The position numbers were made by a program, and so were the translations under genes. Of a stretch of DNA of 64,000 nucleotides, positions 54,030 to 63,051 are shown piece by piece. The DNA is from Pararhodobacter zhoushanensis (GTDB lineage Bacteria > Pseudomonadota > Alphaproteobacteria > Rhodobacterales > Rhodobacteraceae). The stretch covers positions 1 to 64,000 of the forward strand of contig NZ_REEZ01000017.1 in assembly GCF_003990445.1 (NCBI RefSeq). Direction: 5' to 3'. The notes under the pieces were generated by a model. It had not been told where the DNA came from and did not search any database. It saw only the letters and a program-made list of their open reading frames with translations. The stretch's first letter is position 1. The number at the start of each line of letters is the position of its first letter.

Positions 54030-54956
54030 GTGCAGACCACTTTGTCCACTCTTACGCGCTTCGACGGTACCGCCCTGCATTCAGGCGATGCCGTGACGCT
54101 GACGGTGTACCCGGCCCCGGCCGGGCATGGCATCGTGTTCGAGCGCCTCGATCTGGATCTGCCGGTCGCGGCGCGTCGCGTGGCGGTAACGCCGGATGCG
54201 TTGATCGAGGCGAATCTGTGCACGAAGATCGGCAACGATCATGGCACGACTGTGGCAACCATCGAACATCTGATGGCGGCCTTTGCGGGCTGCGGTATCC
54301 ACAATGCGCTGGTGACGCTGACCGGGCCGGAAGTACCGATCCTTGACGGGTCGTCGCGTGCCTATGTCGCGGCTTTTGTCGCGGCTGGCTTTACCACGCT
54401 GAACGCACCGCTGCGCGCGATCCGGGTGCTCAAGCCTGTCGAAGTGCGCATGAACGACGCCTGGGCCCGACTGGAGCCGGCGGATTCGCTGTCGATCGCG
54501 TTCGAGATCGACTTCCCCGATGCGGCCATCGGCCATCAGGTTTATGATCTGGAACTGCGCAATGGCACATTCGTGCGTGAGCTGAGCAATTGCCGCACCT
54601 TCTGCCGTCAGGCGGATGTCGATTTCATGCGCGCCAACGGGCTGGCGCTGGGTGGCACCTATGAGAATGCCGTGGTGGTTGAGGGCGACGCTGTTCTCAG
54701 CCCCGGCGGCCTGCGCCGCGCCAATGAGCCGGTGCGCCACAAGATGCTCGATGCGATGGGCGATCTGGCTGTCGCCGGTGCGCCGATTCTGGGCCGCTAC
54801 ATCGGCCACCGGGCGGGACATACCGTCACGGGCCGTCTGGTGCGGGCGCTGATGGCTGATCCGCTGGCCTGGGAATGGGTCACCGTGGACAGCGAGCAGG
54901 CGCATTCGATGCCGGGCGCCGGGGTCTGCGCCGCCGACCTGCTGCCTGCGGCCTGA
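54030..54956 (+). CDS. lpxC: UDP-3-O-acyl-N-acetylglucosamine deacetylase
   Basis: A 308-residue zinc enzyme that catalyses the committed step of lipid A synthesis. Zinc ligands and catalytic residues appear in TVATIEHLMAAFAGCGIHNA (first His) and in NEPVRHKMLDAMGDLAVAG (His and Asp). LDGSSRAYV and the late GHRAGHTVTGRL (catalytic His) are also visible. The start is GTG at 54030 with GAGG 7 bases upstream, giving MQTTLSTLTRFDGTALHSGD, the usual N-terminus. The order ftsZ-lpxC-bamD-recN is normal for this group. Confidence 0.95.
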   Translation: MQTTLSTLTRFDGTALHSGDAVTLTVYPAPAGHGIVFERLDLDLPVAARRVAVTPDALIEANLCTKIGNDHGTTVATIEHLMAAFAGCGIHNALVTLTGPEVPILDGSSRAYVAAFVAAGFTTLNAPLRAIRVLKPVEVRMNDAWARLEPADSLSIAFEIDFPDAAIGHQVYDLELRNGTFVRELSNCRTFCRQADVDFMRANGLALGGTYENAVVVEGDAVLSPGGLRRANEPVRHKMLDAMGDLAVAGAPILGRYIGHRAGHTVTGRLVRALMADPLAWEWVTVDSEQAHSMPGAGVCAADLLPAA

Positions 54957-55137
54957 GCAAGGCTCCGCGCAGCCGTCAACTCCCCGACACGCCGCGCGAT
55001 TTTCCCTGCATTGCCGTTTTGCGTGCGTTTGGCAAACGTGCTAACAGACGCCCTGAAGCCCCCAAGAGGGGTGGGTGGGATTCGGAGCGATGGCGCGACC
55101 ATGGCCCGCATTGTTGAAGTGAAAGATGAGGGACGGC

Positions 55138-55983
55138 ATGGGCGGCACCGGGCGCAAATACGCTTCGCTGGCGGTGACGGGGGCGCTGGTTCTGGCGCTG
55201 TCGGCATGCTCCAATAACGTCGGCGCGGATGAGCCGCTGGACGCCTTCACCGCAGAAGAGATCTTTGCCCGCGGTGAATACGTGTTGGAAAACAGCGCAC
55301 GCACGGATGCGTCGCTGCGCTATTTCCGCGAGGTCGAGCGCCTTTACCCGTATACCGACTGGGCGCGCCGTTCGATCGTGATGCAGGCCTATGCGCTGCA
55401 CCGTGACCAGCAATATGAAGAAGCGCGCGCCACCGCGCAGCGTTTCCTTGATCAGTACCCCGGCGATCCCGATGCGGCCTGGGCTGCCTATATCGTCGCG
55501 CTGACCTATTACGATCAGATTGAAGACGTGGGCCGCGATCAGGGCCTGACCTTTCAGGCGCTGACGCAGTTGCGCTACGTGATCGAGCAATACCCGAACA
55601 CCGAATATGCCCGCTCGGCGGTGCTGAAATTCGATCTGGCCTTTGACCGTCTGGCCGCCAAAGAGATGGAGATCGGGCGCTATTATCTGGCGCGCGGCAA
55701 CTATCAGTCGGCGATCAACCGTTTCCGCGTGGTGGTCGAGGATTACCAGACCACCAGCCAGACCCCCGAAGCCCTGCACCGTCTGGTCGAGGCGTATCTC
55801 GCGCTGGGTCTGCGCGGTGAAGCGCAAACGGCGGGGGCCATTCTGGGCCACAACTTCCGTTCGAACCCGTTCTACGAGGACAGCTTCCGTCTGCTGTCGA
55901 GCGCAGGTCTGACCGATGAAGCCTCGGGCGAGAGCTGGCTGAGCGAGATCTATCGCCGGACAGTGCGCGGCGAGTGGATCTGA
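55138..55983 (+). CDS. bamD: Outer membrane protein assembly factor BamD
   Basis: A 281-residue lipoprotein of the BAM complex that inserts beta-barrel proteins into the outer membrane. The signal ends in a lipobox, LSAC, with C24 as the lipidated residue. TPR-like repeats follow: AEEIFARGEYVLE, YFREVERLYPYTDWARRSIVMQAYALHRDQQYEEARATAQRFLDQYPGDPDAAWAAYIVALTYYDQI and YYLARGNYQSAINRFRVVVEDYQTTSQTPEALHRLVEAYLALGL. GAGGG lies 5 bases before ATG 55138. recN starts 18 bases after the stop. Confidence 0.94.
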   Translation: MGGTGRKYASLAVTGALVLALSACSNNVGADEPLDAFTAEEIFARGEYVLENSARTDASLRYFREVERLYPYTDWARRSIVMQAYALHRDQQYEEARATAQRFLDQYPGDPDAAWAAYIVALTYYDQIEDVGRDQGLTFQALTQLRYVIEQYPNTEYARSAVLKFDLAFDRLAAKEMEIGRYYLARGNYQSAINRFRVVVEDYQTTSQTPEALHRLVEAYLALGLRGEAQTAGAILGHNFRSNPFYEDSFRLLSSAGLTDEASGESWLSEIYRRTVRGEWI

Positions 55984-56001
55984 TCCGATAGGATAGCCTC
56001 C

Positions 56002-57651
56002 ATGCTGCGTAGCCTCGCGATCCGCGACATGCTGCTGATCGAGCGGCTGGACCTGGAGTTTCATCCGGGGCTCAATGTGCTGACCGGCGAGACCGGGGCG
56101 GGCAAGTCGATCCTGCTCGACAGTCTGGGCTTTGTGCTGGGCTGGCGGGGCAGGGCGGAACTGGTCCGTCAAGGGGCTGCGCAGGGCGAGGTCGAGGCGG
56201 TTTTCGAACTGGCCGAGGATCATCCCGGACGCGCGGTGTTGGCCGAGGCCGGTATTCCCTTTGAAGACGACCTGATCCTGCGCCGTGTGAACACCGCCGA
56301 GGGGCGCAAGACGGCGTGGATCAATGACCGCCGCGCCTCGGGCGAGGTGTTGCGGCTGCTGTCGGAAACGCTGGTCGAATTGCATGGCCAGCACGACGAC
56401 CGCGGGCTGCTGAACCCGCGCGGCCACCGCCAGTTGCTCGATGCTTATGCCGGGGCCGAGACCCTGCTGGCCGAGGTGCGTGGCCACTGGCGCGCGCTGG
56501 CCGAGGCGCGGCGCGCCCGTGAGGGCGCGGCGGCGCGGCTTGACACGCTGCGCGCCGAGGAAGACTTTCTGCGTCACGCGGTCAAGGAACTGGACCAGCT
56601 GGACCCGCAACCGGGTGAAGAGGCCGTCCTCGACAGTCGCCGCCGCCTGATGCAGGCCGCCGTGCGCCTGACCGGCGACATCCACCGGGCCCGCGCCGCC
56701 TTGGGCGAGGATGGGGTCGAGCGCCTGACACTTGACGCGCTGCGCTGGCTTGAGGACGCGGCGGACGGCGTCGAGGGGCGGCTGGACGCGGCGATCGAGG
56801 CGCTGGGTCGCGCGATGGGCGAACTGGCCGAGGCGACGGCGGGGGTCGAGGCCTGTCTGGGCGCGCTGGACACGGATCCGGGTGAGTTGGAGCGGGTCGA
56901 AGAGCGGCTCTTCGCCCTGCGTGCGCTGGCCCGTAAGCACGGTGTGCAGGCCGATGATCTGGGCACCCATGCCGACGGTCTGCGCGAGCGGCTGGAAGCG
57001 CTGGATGCGGGCGACAATGGCGTGGCCAAGCTGGCACAGGCCGAGGCCGCAGCACGGGCGCGCTACGATGCAGCCTGCGATGCGCTGACCGCGCTGCGGC
57101 GTGGGGCGGCCAAGGCGCTGGATGAGGCGATGGCGGCTGAACTGGCACCGCTGAAGATGGAGCGCGCGGTGTTCCAGACCGTGCTGACCCCGGCGGATCC
57201 GGGGCCCGAGGGTGCCGATGCGGTCAGCTTCGAGGTTGCCACCAACCCTGGTGCACCGGCGGGGGCGCTGAACAAGATCGCCTCGGGCGGTGAGTTGTCG
57301 CGGTTCCTGCTGGCGCTGAAGGTCTGCCTGAGCCGGGGTGTCACCGGCGTGACGATGATCTTCGACGAGATCGACCGGGGTGTGGGCGGGGCGACAGCCG
57401 ATGCCGTCGGTCGGCGTCTGCGGGCGCTGGCCGAGGGGGCGCAGGTGCTGGTCGTGACTCACTCGCCGCAGGTCGCGGCGCTGGGTGCGCACCATTGGCG
57501 CGTTGAAAAGCGCGTGAAGGATGGCCAGACCCTCAGCGATGTGATGCCGCTTTCCGCCGATCAACGCGTGGATGAGATTGCCCGCATGCTCTCGGGTGAT
57601 ACCATCACCGACGCAGCGCGCGGCGCGGCGCGGGCGCTTATCGGCGCCTGA
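56002..57651 (+). CDS. recN: DNA repair protein RecN
   Basis: A 549-residue SMC-like ATPase for double-strand break repair. Walker A is LTGETGAGKSILLDSLGFVLG near residue 32. The zinc-free coiled-coil arms cover about residues 150-370, with many charged heptads. The C-terminal ATPase half has IASGGELSRFLLALK (signature), VTMIFDEIDRGVGGATADAVGRRL (Walker B) and VLVVTHSPQVAALGAHHW. ELHGQHDDRGLLNPRGHRQLLDAY is a RecN hallmark. It lies 18 bases downstream of bamD. Confidence 0.95.
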   Translation: MLRSLAIRDMLLIERLDLEFHPGLNVLTGETGAGKSILLDSLGFVLGWRGRAELVRQGAAQGEVEAVFELAEDHPGRAVLAEAGIPFEDDLILRRVNTAEGRKTAWINDRRASGEVLRLLSETLVELHGQHDDRGLLNPRGHRQLLDAYAGAETLLAEVRGHWRALAEARRAREGAAARLDTLRAEEDFLRHAVKELDQLDPQPGEEAVLDSRRRLMQAAVRLTGDIHRARAALGEDGVERLTLDALRWLEDAADGVEGRLDAAIEALGRAMGELAEATAGVEACLGALDTDPGELERVEERLFALRALARKHGVQADDLGTHADGLRERLEALDAGDNGVAKLAQAEAAARARYDAACDALTALRRGAAKALDEAMAAELAPLKMERAVFQTVLTPADPGPEGADAVSFEVATNPGAPAGALNKIASGGELSRFLLALKVCLSRGVTGVTMIFDEIDRGVGGATADAVGRRLRALAEGAQVLVVTHSPQVAALGAHHWRVEKRVKDGQTLSDVMPLSADQRVDEIARMLSGDTITDAARGAARALIGA

Positions 57652-57725
57652 GCCGGCGGCGGCAGGGATCGGGGAACTGGTGCCTGTTTCGCGCGTTAGG
57701 TCAAAAACGCTGGAGAGCAGGGACA

Positions 57726-58088
57726 ATGAACAAGATCATCACGACAGGCGCGGTATTGGCCGGGTTGACGCTGGCGGGTTGCGGGGAAATGCCCGACATG
57801 CGGGGGCGGATGCCTCATCTGGGCGGCGGCGGGATGTCCGAGCCGATCAGCGCAGGGCCGACGACGATGGCCCCCGCGTCAAGCAACGCCGAGCAGGCCT
57901 GCATGGCGGCGGGCAGCAACGCGGGCTTCAACGTGCAGGGGGTCGTGGGGACGCATGAGGTGACAGGGGCCGATGGCATGGCCGTGTCGCGCGATGTGAT
58001 GCTGGATGTCGACCGCAGCGGGCAGAGCCTGCAGGTGCGCTGCAGCTATGCCTATGACACGGCCTCGGCGCGGATCATGACGCTGTAA
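57726..58088 (+). CDS. Small lipoprotein of unknown function
   Basis: A 120-residue protein with signal peptide MNKIITTGAVLAGLTLAGC; the lipobox LAGC makes C19 the likely lipidation site. A Gly/Met/Pro-rich linker (residues 20-52) is followed by a C-terminal domain AEQACMAAGSNAGFNVQGVV...DRSGQSLQVRCSYAYDTASARIMTL. Two cysteines there (in EQACMA and QVRCSY) could form a disulfide. Similar C-x-n-C domains occur in other small Rhodobacterales lipoproteins, but I know no function. GGAGAG precedes the ATG. A composite repeat follows. Confidence 0.75.
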   Translation: MNKIITTGAVLAGLTLAGCGEMPDMRGRMPHLGGGGMSEPISAGPTTMAPASSNAEQACMAAGSNAGFNVQGVVGTHEVTGADGMAVSRDVMLDVDRSGQSLQVRCSYAYDTASARIMTL

Positions 58089-58101
58089 GCAGGCGGCGCG
58101 C

Positions 58102-58315
58102 TTCGGGGGCATCGAGCCCCCTCATCGCGCGCGGGGGGCGCTGCCCCCCACCGGGCCGTTCCGGCCCGCCCCCCGGGATACTTACGGAGCAAAGAGGGGC
58201 GTTAACGAAGGGTTAACCGCGCTTTCTTTGCTCTTCAAATATCCTCAGGGGGTGAATTCGCTGAAAGCGAAGAGGGGGGCTGAAAGCCCCCCTTTGTCCG
58301 ATCCGTGATCCCGCG
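58102..58315. repeat. Composite intergenic repeat element between convergent genes (copy B)
   Basis: It contains GGGCATCGAGCCC (58107-58119) inside a longer GGGGG/CCCCC stem, a GGGGGGC/GCCCCCC hairpin (about 58134-58148) and GGGCC/GGCCC. CCCCGGGATACTTACGG, a central GTTAAC (58201-58206) and GGTTAAC follow, then CAAATATCCTCAGGGGGTGA as inverted counterpart, and a final GGGGGGCT/AGCCCCCC hairpin (58274-58292). Parts and order match 30796-30980. Both copies lie between convergent genes. Confidence 0.75.
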
Positions 58316-58321
58316 CTGCGC

Positions 58322-58561
58322 TTAGAGCAGTTCGATCTCGTAGCGTTCGATCACCGTGTTGGCGAGCAGCTTGTCGCACATCGCCTTGACCGCCGCTTCT
58401 GCAGCCTCGCGGTCAGTCTCGGTCAGATCCAGTTCGATCATCTTGCCCTGACGGACGCCCTCGACCCCGGCGAAGCCCAGAGCGCCCAGAGCGTGGCGGA
58501 TGGCTTCGCCCTGGGGGTCCAGAACGCCGGTTTTCAGCATCACATGCACGCGCGCCTTCAT
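58322..58561 (-). CDS. purS: Phosphoribosylformylglycinamidine synthase subunit PurS
   Basis: A 79-residue small subunit of the three-part FGAM synthase (PurS-PurQ-PurL), which links the glutaminase and synthase parts. MKARVHVMLKTGVLDPQGEAIRHALGALGFAGVEGVRQGKMIELDL is characteristic, with the usual ferredoxin-like pattern. GAGGGA precedes the ATG. It follows purC by 11 bases on the same strand. purQ, often the next gene, does not follow; the composite repeat does. Confidence 0.93.
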   Translation of the reverse strand: MKARVHVMLKTGVLDPQGEAIRHALGALGFAGVEGVRQGKMIELDLTETDREAAEAAVKAMCDKLLANTVIERYEIELL

Positions 58562-58572
58562 AGGATCGTCCC

Positions 58573-59334
58573 TCAGTTCATCAGTTTCGGCTTGGTGATC
58601 GGCGTGGCGTTGGTTGGCATCACGCCCAGACGCCGCGCCACTTCGGTATAGGCTTCCGACAAGTTGCCCAGATCGCGGCGGAACACGTCCTTGTCCAGCT
58701 TTTCGCCGGTCTTGACGTCCCACAGCCGGCAGCTGTCGGGGCTGATCTCGTCGGCGATCACCAGACGCTGGAAGTCGCCTTCATAGATCCGGCCGATTTC
58801 GATCTTGAAGTCGATCAGCTTGATGCCGACGCCCATCATCACGCCCGACAGGAAGTCGTTCACGCGCAGCGCAAGCGCGATGATGTCGTCGAGATCCTGA
58901 TGCGTGGCCCAGCCAAAGGCGAGGATATGTTCCTCGCTGACCATCGGGTCATGCAGCTCGTCATTCTTGTAGTAGTATTCCACGATCGGGCGGGGCAGCG
59001 GCGTGCCCTCGTCAATGCCCAGCCGTTTCGAGATCGAGCCAGCGGCGACGTTGCGCACGACAACCTCGAGCGGGATGATCTCGACCGCGCGGATCAGTTG
59101 TTCGCGCATGTTCACCCGGCGGATGAAATGCGTCGGCACGCCGATCTCGTTCAGGCCGGTCATGAAATATTCGGACAGCCGGTTGTTCAGAACGCCCTTG
59201 CCCTCGATCTGCGCCTTTTTGGCGCCGTCGCCGGCACTGGTGTCGTCTTTGAAATACTGGATATAGGTTCCGGGTTCCGGGCCTTCGTAAAGGATTTTGG
59301 CCTTGCCCTCGTAAACCTTGGTGCGTCTCGCCAT
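58573..59334 (-). CDS. purC: Phosphoribosylaminoimidazole-succinocarboxamide synthase
   Basis: A 253-residue SAICAR synthase that joins CAIR and aspartate with ATP in purine synthesis. The beginning [32 protein letters not shown] and the following [28 protein letters not shown] are typical. [23 protein letters not shown] and [34 protein letters not shown] mark the active site. It is the first gene of a purC-purS pair. The upstream 219 bases, up to the divergent zeta-subunit gene, hold no supported coding frame. Confidence 0.95.
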   Translation of the reverse strand: MARRTKVYEGKAKILYEGPEPGTYIQYFKDDTSAGDGAKKAQIEGKGVLNNRLSEYFMTGLNEIGVPTHFIRRVNMREQLIRAVEIIPLEVVVRNVAAGSISKRLGIDEGTPLPRPIVEYYYKNDELHDPMVSEEHILAFGWATHQDLDDIIALALRVNDFLSGVMMGVGIKLIDFKIEIGRIYEGDFQRLVIADEISPDSCRLWDVKTGEKLDKDVFRRDLGNLSEAYTEVARRLGVMPTNATPITKPKLMN

Positions 59335-59553
59335 GTCAGGTGATTCCCCGAAGGGCCCGCTGCTGGCGCGGGCTGCTGAAGTCAGCGCTGGCTATACGCC
59401 AAGCTGTCGCAACCCGCAAGCGCAGCCCCCGAATGCCTGCGTTGCCCGGCCCTGCGGCACTGTGTGCGTGCAAACAAGGCTTGCAGCGCGCGGCGTCTCC
59501 CCCCATATCTGAGGCGGAAACGACCCCACGGATTTGCACGAGAGGCCAGCCCC

Positions 59554-59868
59554 ATGTCGACCTTTGACGAACGCGAAAATGCCTTTGAAGCCAAGTATGC
59601 CCATGATGCCGAAATGGCGTTCAAGGCCTCGGCACGCCGCAACAAGGCGATTGGCCAATGGGCCGCTGCGCTGCTGGGCAAGACCGGCGATGCGGTCGAC
59701 GCCTATGCGATGGAAGTGATCTCTGCCGACTTCGAAGAAGAAGGCGACGAGGATGTGATCCGCAAGCTGGTCCGCGATCTGGACGGCAAGGCGACCGAAG
59801 CCGAGATCCGCACCAAGATGGCCGCCGTGATGCTCGAGGTCAAAGACAAGATGGTCAAAGAGGGCTGA
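59554..59868 (+). CDS. F1-ATPase inhibitor zeta subunit (DUF1476)
   Basis: A 104-residue protein, MSTFDERENAFEAKYAHDAEMAFKASARRNKAIGQWAA, matching the DUF1476 family. In Paracoccus denitrificans this family is the zeta subunit, whose N-terminal segment blocks ATP hydrolysis by the F1F0-ATPase. The rest is a four-helix bundle. The length is the usual one. AGAGG precedes the ATG. It is transcribed alone, with a terminator at 59960-59985. How strongly it inhibits here cannot be read from sequence; strength varies among relatives. Confidence 0.92.
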   Translation: MSTFDERENAFEAKYAHDAEMAFKASARRNKAIGQWAAALLGKTGDAVDAYAMEVISADFEEEGDEDVIRKLVRDLDGKATEAEIRTKMAAVMLEVKDKMVKEG

Positions 59869-59959
59869 ACGCCCCTTTGCTAGCCGCTTTGTTACCGGCT
59901 GCATAACCATGATGAGCGGGCTGCATTTGCGCCGCGCCTCGGGATATGCGAAAAGATCG

Positions 59960-59985
59960 ACGCGCCGCGCTTTGCGGCGCGTTTT
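59960..59985 (+). terminator. Terminator after the zeta subunit gene
   Basis: A perfect 9-bp ACGCGCCGC/GCGGCGCGT stem with a 5-base loop is followed by a short T-run. It ends 21 bases before the next start codon, so it also lies in the leader of the methyltransferase gene. Confidence 0.75.
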
Positions 59986-60006
59986 GCATTTACCGAGGTT
60001 TCCCCC

Positions 60007-61050
60007 ATGACGAGCCCGTCCGATCCTCTGAGCCTTCTTCTGGCCGAACGCGGTGTGCTGTTGGCCGATGGGGCCACGGGCACGAACCTGTTCAACATGG
60101 GGCTTTCCTCGGGCGATGCGCCCGAGTTCTGGAACGTCGATCACCCGGACCGGATCACCAAGCTCTACGCCGACGCGGTCGAGGCGGGGTCGGATCTGTT
60201 CCTGACCAACACGTTCGGCGGCAACGCCAGCCGGTTGAAACTGCACGAGGCGCAGGGCCGCGTGCGGGAGTTAAACCGCCTCGGGGCCGAGATTGGCCGC
60301 GCGGTGGCCGACAAGGCGGGCCGCAAGGTGCTGGTTGCCGGCTCGATGGGCCCGACGGGCGAGATTTTCGAGCCGATCGGCGCGCTGACGCATGCCTTGG
60401 CGGTCGAGATGTTCCACGAGCAGGCCGAAGGTCTGAAAGAGGGCGGGGCGGATGTGCTCTGGGTCGAGACGATCTCAGCCCCCGAGGAATACCGCGCCGC
60501 TGCCGAGGCCTGCGCGCTGGCGGGCATGCCCTGGGCCGGGACGATGAGCTTTGACACGGCGGGGCGGTCGATGATGGGCGTGACCTCGGCCGATTTCGTC
60601 AAGCTGGTTGGCAAGCTGAAGCATGCGCCGGTGGCCTTCGGGGCGAATTGTGGGGTGGGGGCGTCGGATCTGATGCGCACCATTCTGGGCTTCATGGCCC
60701 AAGGGCCGGAACTGCCGGTGATTGCCAAGGGCAACGCGGGGATCCCGAAATACGTCGACGGCGCGATCCAGTATGATGGCACGCCCGCGCTGATGGCCGA
60801 TTATGCGATGCTGGCCCGTGACGCCGGGGCGAAGATCATCGGTGGTTGCTGTGGCACCATGCCCGAGCATTTGCGCGCCATGCGCGAGGCACTGGACACC
60901 CGTCCGATGGGCGAGCGTCCGACGCTGGAGCAGATCACCGCGGCGCTGGGGCCGCTGTCGTCGGCCTCGGACGGGACCGAGGCGGGCTGCGGCGATCCCT
61001 CGCACAACCACGGGCGCGAGCGTCGCGGTCGTCGGCGTCCTGCCAGCTGA
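60007..61050 (+). CDS. bmt: Homocysteine S-methyltransferase family protein (annotated as betaine--homocysteine methyltransferase)
   Basis: A 347-residue zinc-dependent TIM-barrel methyltransferase that methylates homocysteine to methionine. The start is LLADGATGTNLFNMGLSSGDAPEFWN; the zinc cysteines are in FGANCGVG and in IIGGCCGTMPEHL. FLTNTFGGNASRLKLHE and AGSMGPTGEIFEPIG are also conserved. There is no cobalamin domain in the same chain. The methyl donor may be betaine. Alternatively it is the homocysteine-binding part of a split cobalamin-dependent methionine synthase, as described for some Rhodobacterales. The tail (GRERRGRRRPAS) is basic and unusual. Confidence 0.88.
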   Translation: MTSPSDPLSLLLAERGVLLADGATGTNLFNMGLSSGDAPEFWNVDHPDRITKLYADAVEAGSDLFLTNTFGGNASRLKLHEAQGRVRELNRLGAEIGRAVADKAGRKVLVAGSMGPTGEIFEPIGALTHALAVEMFHEQAEGLKEGGADVLWVETISAPEEYRAAAEACALAGMPWAGTMSFDTAGRSMMGVTSADFVKLVGKLKHAPVAFGANCGVGASDLMRTILGFMAQGPELPVIAKGNAGIPKYVDGAIQYDGTPALMADYAMLARDAGAKIIGGCCGTMPEHLRAMREALDTRPMGERPTLEQITAALGPLSSASDGTEAGCGDPSHNHGRERRGRRRPAS

Positions 61051-61058
61051 GAGTTTTG

Positions 61059-61085
61059 CGCCCGGTCCTCAGGACCGGGCGTTTT
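61059..61085 (+). terminator. Terminator after the methyltransferase gene
   Basis: A perfect 10-bp CGCCCGGTCC/GGACCGGGCG stem with a TCA loop is followed by TTTT. It lies 8 bases after the stop codon. Confidence 0.85.
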
Positions 61086-61160
61086 CATTGGCTTGGGGGC
61101 GCAACTTGCACCGCCGGACCGGTATGATTACATCTTGGTCGACAAGAGAAAAGGTGACCC

Positions 61161-62996
61161 ATGTTCCGACTGCCTGCATTGACCGACCTTCGCCGCTTTG
61201 ACATCAACGCATCGGGCAAGGGCTTGGGCAATCTGCCGGAATGGGATCTGAGCGATCTGTATCCGTCTGAGGATTGCGTCGAGATCACCCGCGATTTTGA
61301 CTGGCTCGACAGTGCCTGCGCCGCCTTCGCCAGCGCCTATGAGGGCAAGCTGGCGGCGTTGGACGCGAGCGGGCTTCTGGCCTGCATCCGTGACTATGAG
61401 GCGATCGACATCACCGCGGGCCGCCTGATGAGCTACGCGGGCCTGCGCTATTACCAGATGACCACCGATTCCAGCCGCGCCAAGTTCATGGCCGACGCGC
61501 AGGACCGGGTAACGGTGGCGACGACGCCGCTGGTGTTCTTCTCGCTGGAACTGAACCGGATTGACGACGCGGCGATGGAGTCGATGCTGTCGGCCAATGA
61601 CGAGCTGAACCGCTATCGCCCGGTGATCGAGCGGATGCGCGCCATGCGCCCGCACCAGCTGTCGGACGAGTTGGAGAAATTCCTGCACGACCAGTCGACC
61701 GTGGGTGCTGCGGCGTGGAACCGGCTGTTCGATGAGACGATGGCGAGCCTGTCGTTCGAGGTACCGGGCGAGGAAGATCCGCTGCCGCTGGAATCGACGC
61801 TGAACCTGCTGACCGATCCGTCGCGCGACCGGCGCGAGGCCGCAGCGCATGCGCTGGCGGCGGTGTTTCAGGCCAACATCCGGCTCTTTGCCCGCGTGCA
61901 CAACACGCTGGCCAAGGAAAAGGAGATCAGCGACCGTTGGCGCAAAATGCCGACGCCGCAACACGGACGGCACCTGTCCAACCATGTCGAGCCCGAGGTC
62001 GTGCAGGCCCTGCGCGACGCCGTGGTTGCCGCCTATCCGCGCCTGTCGCACCGCTATTATGCCTTGAAAGCCAAGTGGCTGGGTCTGGAGGAACTGGAAG
62101 TCTGGGACCGCAACGCGCCGCTGCCAATGGAGACGACGCGGCTGGTCAGCTGGCCTGAGGCGCAGGAAACCGTGCTTTCGGCCTATGCCGATTTCGACCC
62201 GCGCATGGCCGAGCTGGCCAAGCCGTTCTTCTCGGACGGCTGGATCGACGCGGGCGTGAAAGCGGGCAAAGCGCCGGGGGCTTTTGCGCATCCGACGGTG
62301 ACCACCGTGCACCCGTATGTGATGCTCAACTATCTGGGCAAACCGCGCGACGTGATGACGCTGGCGCATGAGCTGGGGCATGGCGTGCACCAGCGGCTGG
62401 CAGCCGGGCAGGGCGAATTGCTCTCCTCGACGCCACTGACGCTGGCCGAGACGGCCTCGGTCTTTGGCGAGATGCTGACCTTCCAGCGCCTGCTGTCCAA
62501 GGCGACCACCAAGGCCGAGCGCAAGACGCTGCTGGCCGGCAAGGTCGAGGACATGATCAACACGGTCGTGCGGCAGATCGCGTTCTATGATTTCGAGTGC
62601 AAGCTGCACGCCGCCCGCCGTGAAGGTGAGCTGACGCCGGATGACATCAACGTACTGTGGATGTCGGTGCAGGCGGAAAGTCTGGGGCCGGTGTTCACCT
62701 TCATGGACGGGTACGAGACCTTCTGGTCCTACGTCCCGCATTTCGTGCACTCGCCGTTCTACGTCTATGCCTATGCCTTCGGCGACGGCTTGGTGAACGC
62801 GCTCTATGCCGCGTACCGCGACGCGCCCGAAGGGTTCCAGGACAAGTATTTCGCCATGCTCTCGGCGGGTGGCTCGATGCACCACAAGGAGCTGCTGGCG
62901 CCCTTTGGTCTGGATGCCTCGGACCCCGCGTTCTGGGACAAGGGGCTGAACATGATCTCGGGCTTCATCGACGAGCTGGAGGCGATGGAAGAGTAA
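61161..62996 (+). CDS. pepF: Oligoendopeptidase F (M3 family metallopeptidase)
   Basis: A 611-residue cytoplasmic zinc peptidase that degrades oligopeptides. The zinc site is LAHELGHGVHQ with H403, E404 and H407; the third ligand is in ETASVFGEMLTFQRLL. The preceding AGKAPGAFAHPTVTTVHPYVMLNYLGKPRDVMTLAHE and the late SPFYVYAYAFGDGLVNALYA are typical of the PepF group. The N-terminal helical domain has WDLSDLYPSEDC. It stands alone downstream of a terminator and converges on murQ with a 35-base gap. Confidence 0.94.
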   Translation: MFRLPALTDLRRFDINASGKGLGNLPEWDLSDLYPSEDCVEITRDFDWLDSACAAFASAYEGKLAALDASGLLACIRDYEAIDITAGRLMSYAGLRYYQMTTDSSRAKFMADAQDRVTVATTPLVFFSLELNRIDDAAMESMLSANDELNRYRPVIERMRAMRPHQLSDELEKFLHDQSTVGAAAWNRLFDETMASLSFEVPGEEDPLPLESTLNLLTDPSRDRREAAAHALAAVFQANIRLFARVHNTLAKEKEISDRWRKMPTPQHGRHLSNHVEPEVVQALRDAVVAAYPRLSHRYYALKAKWLGLEELEVWDRNAPLPMETTRLVSWPEAQETVLSAYADFDPRMAELAKPFFSDGWIDAGVKAGKAPGAFAHPTVTTVHPYVMLNYLGKPRDVMTLAHELGHGVHQRLAAGQGELLSSTPLTLAETASVFGEMLTFQRLLSKATTKAERKTLLAGKVEDMINTVVRQIAFYDFECKLHAARREGELTPDDINVLWMSVQAESLGPVFTFMDGYETFWSYVPHFVHSPFYVYAYAFGDGLVNALYAAYRDAPEGFQDKYFAMLSAGGSMHHKELLAPFGLDASDPAFWDKGLNMISGFIDELEAMEE

Positions 62997-63022
62997 TCTT
63001 CCCGGCTTTTGAACGGCTTGCT

Positions 63023-63051
63023 CGGCCGCGCTCAGTCCTTGAGCGCGGCCG
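63023..63051. terminator. Hairpin at the convergent pepF/murQ ends
   Basis: A perfect 12-bp stem (arm CGGCCGCGCTCA) with a 5-base loop spans the murQ stop codon and the gap after pepF. Neither strand has a T-run after it. Confidence 0.45.

Noticed and set aside
59869-60006. Possible SAM- or SAH-type riboswitch ahead of the homocysteine methyltransferase gene
   Set aside because: The gap is explained mainly by a terminator hairpin at 59960-59985. I could not match the conserved cores of the SAM-II or SAH classes. A covariance-model search would settle it.
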